Part shown: piece by piece, positions 7,295 through 14,367 of the stretch | Position numbering within the stretch: position 1 is the first letter of the stretch | Layout: each line of letters begins with the position of its first letter | DNA from: Lachnospiraceae bacterium | Lineage (GTDB): Bacteria; Bacillota; Clostridia; Lachnospirales; Anaerotignaceae | Direction: 5' to 3' | Assembly: GCA_019422065.1 (NCBI GenBank) | Contig: JAHZEA010000023.1 | Coordinates: 8,706 to 23,253 of the forward strand | DNA: 14,548 nt | Notes under the pieces: model-generated | What the model was told of the DNA's origin: nothing | Seen by the model: only the letters and a program-made list of their open reading frames with translations | The model's database searches: none | Made by a program: the position numbers and the translations under genes

Positions 7295-7347
7295 AGGAGA
7301 ATACCCAATTTTAGAATAATTAAAATTGCGGTTTAAAAGCTTATATG
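7295..7347 (+). promoter_or_regulatory. distant SD with intervening hairpin before the MerR start codon
   Basis: The only good SD, AGGAG at 7295-7299, is 45 nt before the ATG at 7345, far beyond normal spacing. Between them lies a stem of 8 uninterrupted pairs (7306-7313 with 7321-7328, 7-nt loop) that extends by three more pairs past a bulged C (7303-7305 with 7330-7332). Folded, it leaves 15 unpaired nt between SD and ATG. No ATG, GTG or TTG in the right frame follows the SD at normal distance; an in-frame TAA stands at 7321. Confidence 0.5.
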
Positions 7348-8142
7348 AAAAGAGTATATACCATAGGCGAAACGGCCAAGCTTTTGGGTATTTCAACTCA
7401 AACACTGCGGTATTATGACAAAATAGGCCTTCTTTCGCCAAACCACACAGATGAGAATACCGGTTACAGATATTATCACTATAACCAGTTCCACTACATA
7501 GACCGTATTAAATACTTGCAGTCACTGGGCATGTGCCTTGACGACATAGCCCGTGTAATGCACAGCGGCAGTGTAGACCAGCTTTTGCCATACCTGAAAA
7601 ACAAAAAGAAAGAGCTGAAAAAAGAGCTGAAGGAAACAAAAGATAAAATTAAAGATATAGACTGGTACATAAATTATTTTACATACCTTAATCAAGGCGA
7701 AAACCTTAATTATTTTTATAAACTCCAAATAGATACCAGATATATACTAACAGTTCCGTGTATATACAAAGAGCCTCTTGCTAATATGGAAATACGCCTT
7801 GCCGAAGCCAAAAGCCGAAGTGAGTATACCAACATGAGGTTCCGCCGACAGTACGGATACAAAGTTAATTTTAACTCAATGCTTAAAGGTGAGTTTTATC
7901 CTACAGAATATTTTATATATTTCAGGCAAAAACCGGAACTGGACAAAAGGCTTTTTTCTGTAATTCCTGCCGGAGAATACTTATGTTTTCAGACTCAGGC
8001 CCTTGAGGAAAACTGGGATATTAATATTTTATCCGAATACTTTAAAAACAAGCCTAAACCTAAAATGGTGCTTGCTCTTGAGTTTGAAGATAATTTAGTT
8101 GAATACTCCAAAGCGCAGTACGAAATACAAATACTTATTTAG
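7345..8142 (+). CDS. MerR-family transcriptional regulator, BmrR-like
   Basis: A 265-residue regulator. Residues 1-70 form the MerR winged-helix domain (YTIGETAKLLGIS, TLRYYDKIGLL, then YRYYHYNQFHYIDRIKYLQSLG). Lysine-rich residues 84-110 form the dimerisation coiled coil. Residues about 125-265 look like a GyrI/BmrR-type effector-binding domain for a small organic molecule, judged from layout and length. There is no cysteine cluster as in metal-sensing MerR proteins. It lies just upstream of, and in the same direction as, the four-gene operon, whose promoter has a MerR-type 19-bp spacer, so I infer it activates that operon; the ligand may be the transported solute or a pathway product. The ATG is fixed by the domain start despite lacking a close SD. 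Confidence 0.88.
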   Translation: MKRVYTIGETAKLLGISTQTLRYYDKIGLLSPNHTDENTGYRYYHYNQFHYIDRIKYLQSLGMCLDDIARVMHSGSVDQLLPYLKNKKKELKKELKETKDKIKDIDWYINYFTYLNQGENLNYFYKLQIDTRYILTVPCIYKEPLANMEIRLAEAKSRSEYTNMRFRRQYGYKVNFNSMLKGEFYPTEYFIYFRQKPELDKRLFSVIPAGEYLCFQTQALEENWDINILSEYFKNKPKPKMVLALEFEDNLVEYSKAQYEIQILI

Positions 8143-8154
8143 CTAAAATACACA

Positions 8155-8185
8155 TTGACCTTATTCTAACTATAAGAATTAACAT
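8155..8185 (+). promoter_or_regulatory. MerR-type promoter with 19-bp spacer and central dyad
   Basis: TTGACC (8155-8160) and TAACAT (8180-8185) are separated by 19 bp, too long for unaided RNA polymerase but typical of MerR-activated promoters. The spacer holds the inverted repeat ATTCT-n7-AGAAT (8163-8167, 8175-8179), centred within 1 bp of the spacer midpoint. The site starts 13 bp after the MerR stop codon and faces the gamma-family enzyme gene. No terminator separates the two genes, so readthrough is also possible. Confidence 0.6.
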
Positions 8186-8199
8186 CAAATTGTAGTTAA

Positions 8200-8239
8200 T
8201 TGTTATTTTTATAACATTACGGGAGGCGATGTTATTTTG
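8200..8239 (+). promoter_or_regulatory. three-arm repeat around the SD of the operon's first gene; TTG start
   Basis: Arm A TTGTTAT (8200-8206), arm B ATAACAT (8211-8217) and arm C ATGTTAT (8229-8235). B can pair with A (4-nt TTTT loop, six of seven pairs) or with C (perfect seven pairs, 11-nt loop). The SD GGGAGG (8221-8226) sits in the B:C loop and the TTG start codon lies just outside. As DNA, arms A and B resemble a clostridial Rex operator (7-4-7 dyad, TTGTTA and TAACA halves). Which reading is right is open. Confidence 0.4.
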
Positions 8240-9406
8240 CTTAGTGAAAACACAGAAATACTTTATATGGGCACAGAACAAAAACCAAATGCCCTAAACC
8301 CTGAAACGCCGCCTATTTATCCGGCGTCGGCATATATAATAAGCGACACAAAGGATTATGAGTTTGCCAATAACGGCGGCAAATACTTTTATAACCGCAC
8401 GGCAAACCCAAACAGGGACGGCCTTGGGGAAGCCATATCCTATCTTGAAAACGGTCAAAGCACTCTTATCTGCTCCTCAGGCATGGCGGCAATAAGCACA
8501 ACTCTTTGTTCTCTTTTAAAAAGCGGTGACCACGCTATATTCAGCAAGGACATTTACGGCGAAACAATAGAGCTTATATCAATGCTTAGAAATTACGGCA
8601 TAGATATAACAACTGCCGATTTTACAGACATAAATGCTTTAAAGACTTTATTTAAAGCAAACACAAAGCTTGTGTATACCGAAATTATAGCAAACCCGCT
8701 TACGCAAGTAGTGGATATTGAAGAAATTTCGTCTTTAGCCCACCAACACAACTGTTTAACTGTAGTTGACAGTACATTTACAACACCTTTTGTTATTAAG
8801 CCAATAAATTTTGGGGCTGATATAGTAATTCACAGCCTTACTAAATTCTTTGGCGGCCACAGTGATGTTACAGGCGGCTCTATTACATCATCTAAAGAAA
8901 TTATAAATAAAATAAAACATTCATATCTTCTTTTAGGTGCCGTTCTTGACGCTAACTCATCATGGCTTATACAAAGAAGTGTTAAAACCCTTGGCTTACG
9001 AATGAAAGTTCAGCTTAATAACGCCTGTATGCTTGCTAAAGCGCTTAAAAATATTCCTTCTGTTAAAGAAGTATATTTCCCGGGCTTAGAGGAGCACCCT
9101 CAGCATAAATTAGCCAAAAAGATATTCTCCAATGGCTACGGAACAATGATAAGCTTTAGAGTTGAGGATAACCGTGATAAAGTTGACCAGTTTATGCATT
9201 CTCTTAAAACGGTTAAATACTTAGGCACCCTTGGCGGAATACGCACTACAATAGCACATCCTGTATCTGCCTTTAGGGGAGAATTTACAAATGAGGAATT
9301 ATACAAAATGGGGCTTACAGAAGGACTTATAAGAATATCTACAGGGGCTGAAGACATAAATGATTTAATAGCCGATTTTACACAGGCTTTGGAGGTTTTT
9401 GTTTAA
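8237..9406 (+). CDS. PLP-dependent gamma-family Cys/Met metabolism enzyme
   Basis: A 389-residue fold-type I enzyme of the cystathionine gamma-lyase / methionine gamma-lyase / O-acylhomoserine sulfhydrylase family. The PLP lysine is K203 in HSLTKFFGGHSD, with D178 (VVDST) under the cofactor ring and Y52/R54 (YFYNRTANP) contributing to phosphate binding of the partner subunit. The carboxylate-binding arginine is R366 (GLIRISTG). Unusual points: E109 stands where methionine gamma-lyase has its special cysteine (YGET against YGCT), and SAFRGE (344-349) replaces the common S/T-x-MTH segment. The exact reaction (beta/gamma elimination or thiol replacement) cannot be fixed. Start is TTG, set by GGGAGG 10 nt upstream; the nearby ATG at 8229 is in another frame. 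First gene of the operon; 21 nt before the transporter gene. Confidence 0.87.
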   Translation: MLSENTEILYMGTEQKPNALNPETPPIYPASAYIISDTKDYEFANNGGKYFYNRTANPNRDGLGEAISYLENGQSTLICSSGMAAISTTLCSLLKSGDHAIFSKDIYGETIELISMLRNYGIDITTADFTDINALKTLFKANTKLVYTEIIANPLTQVVDIEEISSLAHQHNCLTVVDSTFTTPFVIKPINFGADIVIHSLTKFFGGHSDVTGGSITSSKEIINKIKHSYLLLGAVLDANSSWLIQRSVKTLGLRMKVQLNNACMLAKALKNIPSVKEVYFPGLEEHPQHKLAKKIFSNGYGTMISFRVEDNRDKVDQFMHSLKTVKYLGTLGGIRTTIAHPVSAFRGEFTNEELYKMGLTEGLIRISTGAEDINDLIADFTQALEVFV

Positions 9407-9427
9407 ACTAACGGGGGGATAATACTT

Positions 9428-11023
9428 ATGTTTAAAAACGCAAATAAAACTCTTATAGCAATAGCCATAATTGTACTGGTGGCTGTTATTATACCTATAA
9501 TACTTATACCTAACACCGTTATAACGGTTATAAACACTATTTATAATTTTATAACTTCAGACATGGCATGGTTCTTCCTGCTTATAGGTGTTACATATGC
9601 AATAATAACAATACTGTTTTTAACAACTAAATGGGGCGATATAAAACTGGGCGGAAGAAACGCAAAACCGCATTATAAAACATTTACATGGATTACTATG
9701 AACCTTTGCTCTGCTCTTGCCGCTGGCATACTTATATTCGGTATGTGCGAATGGATGTATTATGTTAACGGAACACCTTTTAATATTGAGCCGGGCTCTA
9801 TTGAGGCTTACGAGTACGCGTCGGCTTACGGCATGTTCCACTGGGGCTTTTCCGCTTGGGCGTTTTATCTTATACCGGGTGTAGCTATAGGATACCTTTA
9901 CTGGAACAAAAAAATAGGCGATTTAAGAATATCTGCTCTCTGCTCCAATGTAGTAGGCGGAAATGCCGCTTGGCAAAAGATATTAAGAATTGTAATAGAC
10001 GCTATAATAGTTTTCTGTTACTTTATGGCTATTATGACAACAGTAGGTATAGGCACACCTGTTTTAGGCGAGCTTGCAAGCTCAATACTTGGTATACCTA
10101 ACTCATTTGGTCTTAAAATAGGCGTTATACTTGTATTTTGTCTTTTCTTTACACTTTCTACATCAAAATCAATTGCCAAAGGCATGGGCAAAATAAGCGA
10201 TTTTAACGTAATACTGGCTATAATATTTTTCGCCTTTGTACTTGTAGTAGGCGATACAAGCTTTATACTTAACAACATTGTTATGGCTATAGGCACAAAT
10301 ATCCGTGAGTTTGTAAGAATGAGCTTTAATACAGACGCCATAGCACAGACAGGCTTTATACAGAGCTGGACTATATTCTACTGGGCATGGTATGTTGCTA
10401 TATCTTTTATGTGCGGTATTTGGATTGCAAGAACTTCTTACGGCAGAACATTTAAGGAAATAGCCATTGCCAACTGCTTCTGGGCGCCTTTAGCCTGCTG
10501 GATAACATTTGGTATACTTGGAAACTACGGTATGGGTCAGGAGCTTTTCCACGGTCTTAACCTTTCAGGCGTTATTAACGATATAGGCAACAACGGCGTT
10601 ACTCTTATGGTGCTTGAAACAATGCCTTTCCCTAAATTAGCCATTATAGTATTTATGGTTCTTATATTCTTTAACCTTGCAACAACAGCTACAGGCAACG
10701 GCACAGCCCTTAGTATGTATACATCAATAGGCTTAAAGCCTGATGAAGAACCAAACCCGTTATATAAAACTTTCTGGTGTGTGCTTTTCCTTATAATACC
10801 TGTGGGCATACTTATACTGGAGCATAATGTGGAAGGCCTTAACGTACTTAATACAATACAGTCACTTATTACAATTTCCGCCCTTCCTGTGCTTATAGCT
10901 CTTGTTGTGCTTTTCTGGGCATTTATAAAAGCTATTAAGAAAGATATTCAAAGCGGCGAAATAGTAAATGCTGTTGAGGAAAATAAAGCGTATAACTGGA
11001 CAAAAGGAAAGGACGTGGAATAA
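9428..11023 (+). CDS. BCCT family transporter, CaiT-like
   Basis: A 531-residue membrane protein with about twelve helices and the hallmarks of betaine/choline/carnitine transporters. FHWGFSAWAFY holds W139, W144 and Y147, in the same spacing as the BetP aromatic cage, and WTIFYWAWY (314-322) plus IARTSYGRT (333-341) is the core family motif. The usual second tryptophan of the WW pair is Y322. The helix carrying the GMGIG motif in Na+-coupled betaine carriers reads ALAAG (96-100), more like CaiT, so Na+-independent exchange is possible. There is no long regulatory C-terminal tail as in osmosensing BetP. Expected cargo is a quaternary ammonium or sulfonium zwitterion. In an operon with a homocysteine methyltransferase, S-methylmethionine or a betaine is attractive (inference). 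GGGGGG (9413-9418) lies 9 nt before the ATG; the stop abuts the next start. Confidence 0.92.
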   Translation: MFKNANKTLIAIAIIVLVAVIIPIILIPNTVITVINTIYNFITSDMAWFFLLIGVTYAIITILFLTTKWGDIKLGGRNAKPHYKTFTWITMNLCSALAAGILIFGMCEWMYYVNGTPFNIEPGSIEAYEYASAYGMFHWGFSAWAFYLIPGVAIGYLYWNKKIGDLRISALCSNVVGGNAAWQKILRIVIDAIIVFCYFMAIMTTVGIGTPVLGELASSILGIPNSFGLKIGVILVFCLFFTLSTSKSIAKGMGKISDFNVILAIIFFAFVLVVGDTSFILNNIVMAIGTNIREFVRMSFNTDAIAQTGFIQSWTIFYWAWYVAISFMCGIWIARTSYGRTFKEIAIANCFWAPLACWITFGILGNYGMGQELFHGLNLSGVINDIGNNGVTLMVLETMPFPKLAIIVFMVLIFFNLATTATGNGTALSMYTSIGLKPDEEPNPLYKTFWCVLFLIIPVGILILEHNVEGLNVLNTIQSLITISALPVLIALVVLFWAFIKAIKKDIQSGEIVNAVEENKAYNWTKGKDVE

Positions 11024-12163
11024 ATGAACATAAAAGAAAAAGCTATTGAGTACACAGCATCTCTTTCCAAAATAAACTCATTTAATTTAGAAGGCAAAAG
11101 AGAAGCTTTAAAATATGCTCAAAGCGTTATTTCACAAAATACCAATGCCGAAATTAAAATGTATGATTTTGACACCGACGCACCTTTTTTAATAGCATCA
11201 GTTAAAGGCTCTGACTCAGATTTTAAACTCCTTTTGGAAGGACATCTTGACGTTGTTTCACCTGAAGGCATGGAAAATCCATTTAGTGCTGAAATAAAAG
11301 ACGGTATTATGTACGGCCGTGGCGTCGCTGACATGAAAGGCGGCTGCGGAGCTATAATGTCTGCCTTTATAGCAGCTGCAAACGACAGCGGACTTAAGGG
11401 TCAGTTATACCTTATGCTTTCTACTGACGAGGAATATGCCGGAGAAGAAATAAAAACAGCTCTTTCCAAAGAATACCTGCCTAAAGTAGACTTTGCCATG
11501 ATATCTGAGCCTACAAATTTACAAATTCATACGGCGCATAAAGGCGAGGCATGGATGGAAGTTGAGTTTTTCGGCAAAAGCGCACACTCCAGCATACCGC
11601 ACTTAGGCAAAAACGCTATATACATGGCCGCCGAATTTATAATTGAGGTTAAAAAGCTTATTGCCACATACAAAGACAAAGCTCACCCTATATATGGTGA
11701 GCCTGCAATGAGTGTAGGCGTTATAGAAGGCGGCTCAACACCTAATGTAGTGCCGCCATATGCCAAAGTAACAATAGACAAAAGATACCTTCCTGGCGGC
11801 AGTGCAGAAGAATTTCAGGAAGAAATAGACACAATTATTAATAAATTAAGTGCCGCCGACCCAGATTTTAAAGCCAAAGCCACTATAATAGGCAACTGGA
11901 ACTCTGTTTTAACAGACCGTGAAAACAAAGACTTTTTAGCTATAAAAAGCGTTATAGACAAAGTTTTAGGCTCTGATACACCTTTAGGTGTTATGACAGG
12001 CTGGGGCGAAGGCGGTTTTATAAACATGTACGGTATACCGGTTGTATACTTTGGCCCTGGTGACTTTAAATTTGCCCATACACCAAACGAGCAGATACCG
12101 TTAAGCCATATTGAAAAAGTTACAGAGGCTTATTATAATATAGTTAAAAAATTATGTTTTTAA
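11024..12163 (+). CDS. M20 family metallohydrolase (ArgE/DapE-like deacylase or peptidase)
   Basis: A 379-residue dinuclear zinc hydrolase. The metal and catalytic set is complete: H74 and D76 in EGHLDVV, bridging D103 in GRGVADMKGG, catalytic E136 and metal E137 in STDEE, E162 in SEPT, H188 in KSAHSS of the dimerisation domain, and H352 in KFAHTPNE. Family members remove acyl groups from amino acids (acetylornithine, succinyl-diaminopimelate) or cleave small peptides. The true substrate is unknown; in this operon it may free an amino acid or sulfonium from an N-acyl or peptide conjugate (inference). The ATG directly follows the transporter TAA with no gap, and AAAGGA 10 nt upstream lies inside the transporter gene, suggesting coupled translation. 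Confidence 0.9.
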   Translation: MNIKEKAIEYTASLSKINSFNLEGKREALKYAQSVISQNTNAEIKMYDFDTDAPFLIASVKGSDSDFKLLLEGHLDVVSPEGMENPFSAEIKDGIMYGRGVADMKGGCGAIMSAFIAAANDSGLKGQLYLMLSTDEEYAGEEIKTALSKEYLPKVDFAMISEPTNLQIHTAHKGEAWMEVEFFGKSAHSSIPHLGKNAIYMAAEFIIEVKKLIATYKDKAHPIYGEPAMSVGVIEGGSTPNVVPPYAKVTIDKRYLPGGSAEEFQEEIDTIINKLSAADPDFKAKATIIGNWNSVLTDRENKDFLAIKSVIDKVLGSDTPLGVMTGWGEGGFINMYGIPVVYFGPGDFKFAHTPNEQIPLSHIEKVTEAYYNIVKKLCF

Positions 12164-12177
12164 CGGAGGTATAATAA

Positions 12178-13125
12178 ATGCGTCAGAACTTTACCGATGT
12201 ATTAAATAAATTAGGCATTATGGTTATAGACGGTGCCATGGCTACAGAACTTGAGGCCATGGGCTGCGACTTAAACGACGAGCTTTGGAGCGCCAAAATA
12301 CTGGCAGAAAATCCTGAGCTTATTAAAAAAGTACATATCAGCTATTTTAAAGCCGGTGCAGACTGCTCTACAAGTGCCAGTTATCAGGCAACTGTTCCGG
12401 GATTTATTAAAAAAGGCTTTACAAAGGAGCAGGCAGAACAGCTTATTACAGATTCCGTAAAAATACTTATTTCCGCCCGTGATGAATGGTGGGAAAGCGA
12501 AGGCAAAAATTCCGGCCGTGTTATGCCTATTGTAAGTGCCGCTGTAGGGCCTTACGGTGCATTCCTTGCCGATGGCTCAGAGTACAGAGGAAACTACAAT
12601 ATTTCAAAAGAGGAGTTGAAAGCTTTCCATAAAGGCAGAATAGAATTGCTTTGGAATGCCGGAAGCGATATTTTAGCTGTAGAAACAATCCCATCCCTTG
12701 ATGAAGCTTTAATAATAGCCGAAATAGTAAAAGAGCTTAACGCTAAATGCTGGATTTCTTTCAGCTGCAAAAACAATACTGATATAAGCGAAGGCACAAA
12801 AATTAAGGACTGCGCCAAAGCTTTAAGCTCTTACGACTGTGTTGAGGCTATTGGCATAAACTGCACAGCTCCTGAATTTGTGCCAAGCCTTATAAAAGAA
12901 GCTAAAGCAGGCGGCACAAAGCCTGTTGTTGTATACCCTAACAGTGGTGAGATATACGACGCCGTTACTAAAACATGGCACGGCAGAGGCGACGGCAGAA
13001 CATATGGCTCTATGGCCAGTGAATGGATAGACTGCGGAGCCACAATAATAGGCGGCTGCTGCCGTACTACACCGGAGAACATAAAAGAAGTTCGCCAAGT
13101 AGTTGATACAAAACTTAATAAATAA
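12178..13125 (+). CDS. mmuM: Homocysteine S-methyltransferase (MmuM-like)
   Basis: A 315-residue TIM-barrel enzyme of the S-methyl_trans family, close to the usual length of MmuM (about 310). The N-terminus has the family's DGAMATELE. The three zinc ligands are present: C229 in GINCT, and C294/C295 in GGCCRTT. Such enzymes methylate homocysteine to methionine using S-methylmethionine, S-adenosylmethionine or, in the animal BHMT branch, glycine betaine. The absence of a cobalamin domain excludes MetH. It lies 14 nt after the M20 gene with GGAGG (12165-12169) 8 nt upstream of ATG, and is the last gene of the operon before a strong terminator. Pairing with a BCCT importer suggests the methyl donor is taken up from outside. 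The gene symbol is by motif resemblance; the donor is not proven. Confidence 0.9.
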   Translation: MRQNFTDVLNKLGIMVIDGAMATELEAMGCDLNDELWSAKILAENPELIKKVHISYFKAGADCSTSASYQATVPGFIKKGFTKEQAEQLITDSVKILISARDEWWESEGKNSGRVMPIVSAAVGPYGAFLADGSEYRGNYNISKEELKAFHKGRIELLWNAGSDILAVETIPSLDEALIIAEIVKELNAKCWISFSCKNNTDISEGTKIKDCAKALSSYDCVEAIGINCTAPEFVPSLIKEAKAGGTKPVVVYPNSGEIYDAVTKTWHGRGDGRTYGSMASEWIDCGATIIGGCCRTTPENIKEVRQVVDTKLNK

Positions 13126-13134
13126 TAACAAAAC

Positions 13135-13170
13135 AAAAACGCTCAGCTTAATTTTTAACTGAGCGTTTTT
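13135..13170. terminator. bidirectional terminator at the end of the operon
   Basis: A perfect 12-bp stem (13135-13146 with 13159-13170) has AAAAA on the left and TTTTT on the right. It closes the four-gene operon (+) and the convergent YcxB-like gene (-), whose stop is 13 nt further right. Confidence 0.93.
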
Positions 13171-13182
13171 TATTAGTTTTAT

Positions 13183-13815
13183 TTAATGGCAATATTCAAA
13201 TTTTAAACCTGTTCTATCAAATAAAAATTCTTCGAATAACTTATTACTGCTGTTAATTATTGTATTACCAGCAAAAACAGTTACACTTTCTTTATAAAAT
13301 ATCACATAAAAATCCTGAGTTTTTGTTAATAGCTTAATATCATTGTAATTTACAAAATCTGCTTTGTTTAAATCAATACCTTCATATTTAAAAACTATTT
13401 CGTATTTCTTTACATTTTCAAGTAATTTAATAAGCATATGAGCAGATTTTTTCAACTTTTTATCATAACTTCCGCTGCATGAAAACACAAAAAACAGACC
13501 TATTACCATAGTAATTGAGCTTACAATAAGAGGAACTAAAAGTTCTTTAGGAGCTGTTACGCTTGGAATAAACAAAAACAAACTCATTAATACAATTAAA
13601 ATTCCCCAAATCCTGTATCGCTTAATACGCCGGTTTATAACTTCCTTAGAAACATGTTTTTTTCTGCTATTTAAACTGTCGGTAATTTTCCATAAAGCAG
13701 GCATTTTATCACGTGAATTAAGCTCAGTTATTTTTCTTAATGGCTCAATTAACTGTTCCTCAGCAGATTTAAAATAAAAAATATTAAATGACTCTGTTTT
13801 GAATACAAATTCCAC
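13183..13815 (-). CDS. YcxB-like two-helix membrane protein
   Basis: A 210-residue protein with two adjacent membrane helices (about 68-86 and 91-112) separated by a very short loop. A basic juxtamembrane stretch (50-68) precedes them. The C-terminal cytosolic part (about 115-200) contains YNDIKLLTKTQDFYVIFY, the pattern of YcxB-like domains (strands around a short conserved segment). No catalytic motif is visible and function is unknown. The start is GTG at 13815; the SD is weak (AAGGCGG, 13822-13828, 6 nt away). It follows the YbjQ gene by 20 nt, so the two probably share a transcript, and its product may depend partly on translation of the first gene. Confidence 0.65.
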   Translation of the reverse strand: MEFVFKTESFNIFYFKSAEEQLIEPLRKITELNSRDKMPALWKITDSLNSRKKHVSKEVINRRIKRYRIWGILIVLMSLFLFIPSVTAPKELLVPLIVSSITMVIGLFFVFSCSGSYDKKLKKSAHMLIKLLENVKKYEIVFKYEGIDLNKADFVNYNDIKLLTKTQDFYVIFYKESVTVFAGNTIINSSNKLFEEFLFDRTGLKFEYCH

Positions 13816-13835
13816 AAAACACCGCCTTTTTATTT

Positions 13836-14147
13836 TTATTTGAATTTAACAGCTGTTCCATACATTAATATCTCAGAAGCTCCCTGCATAACCGAAGAAG
13901 TGGCAAATCTTGCATTAACAACAGCGTCAGCACCCATATTGCGTGCCTCATTTATCATTCTGTCCTGAGCAATTTCGCGCGCCTTTTCTATCATTTCGGT
14001 ATAGCCTTGTATTTCACCGCCAATTATAGTTTTAAGGCTTGCACCTATATCGTGGCCTATATTTCTGGACTGAACTGTACATCCTTTAACAATACCAATT
14101 ATCTCATATTCCTTGCCCGGTATATCCGGTGTTGTTGTTACTAACAT
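13836..14147 (-). CDS. YbjQ/UPF0145 family protein
   Basis: A 103-residue protein matching the length and pattern of YbjQ (UPF0145), a small pentameric-fold family sometimes labelled as putative heavy-metal binding. Family features are the N-terminal IIGIVKG strand, RNIGHDIGASLKTIIGGEI, the helix EKAREIAQDRMINEARNMGADAVVN (shown here as EKAREIAQDRMI then NEARNMGADAVVN), and the final YGTAVK strand. There is one cysteine (C23), so metal binding is not evident. Biological role is unsettled for the whole family. ATG is supported by AGGAG (14156-14160) 8 nt upstream. It is the first gene of a two-gene unit with the YcxB-like gene. Confidence 0.88.
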   Translation of the reverse strand: MLVTTTPDIPGKEYEIIGIVKGCTVQSRNIGHDIGASLKTIIGGEIQGYTEMIEKAREIAQDRMINEARNMGADAVVNARFATSSVMQGASEILMYGTAVKFK

Positions 14148-14172
14148 TTAAGTCACTCCTTTCGTTTTTATA

Positions 14173-14181
14173 ATTATATCA
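14173..14181 (-). promoter_or_regulatory. extended -10 promoter of the YbjQ-YcxB unit
   Basis: On the minus strand the sequence reads TGATATAAT, a consensus extended -10 (TGn at 14179-14181, TATAAT at 14173-14178). No clear -35 is seen at 16-18 bp, which is acceptable for extended -10 promoters. The leader would be about 20 nt. Confidence 0.55.
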
Positions 14182-14244
14182 TTTTTAAGTTAAGTATTGT
14201 TGAAATCCGATGACAATTAAATATATCTTAATAACTTAAAACAC

Positions 14245-14272
14245 AAAAAAGCACACAAATTATGTGTGCTTT
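14245..14272 (-). terminator. terminator of the rRNA-tRNA transcript
   Basis: On the minus strand a 10-bp stem (14248-14257 with 14263-14272, 5-nt loop) is followed by a T-run (14245-14250, partly shared with the stem). It begins just after the initiator tRNA and should end the rRNA operon transcript. Confidence 0.85.
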
Positions 14273-14276
14273 CAAA

Positions 14277-14350
<74 letters not shown>

Positions 14351-14367
14351 ATATTAAAATGATAAAA

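Noticed and set aside
12831..13136. Minus-strand open frames of about 100 codons over the methyltransferase gene
   Set aside because: Two overlapping frames run antisense to a complete enzyme with zinc ligands; neither has an SD or family features.
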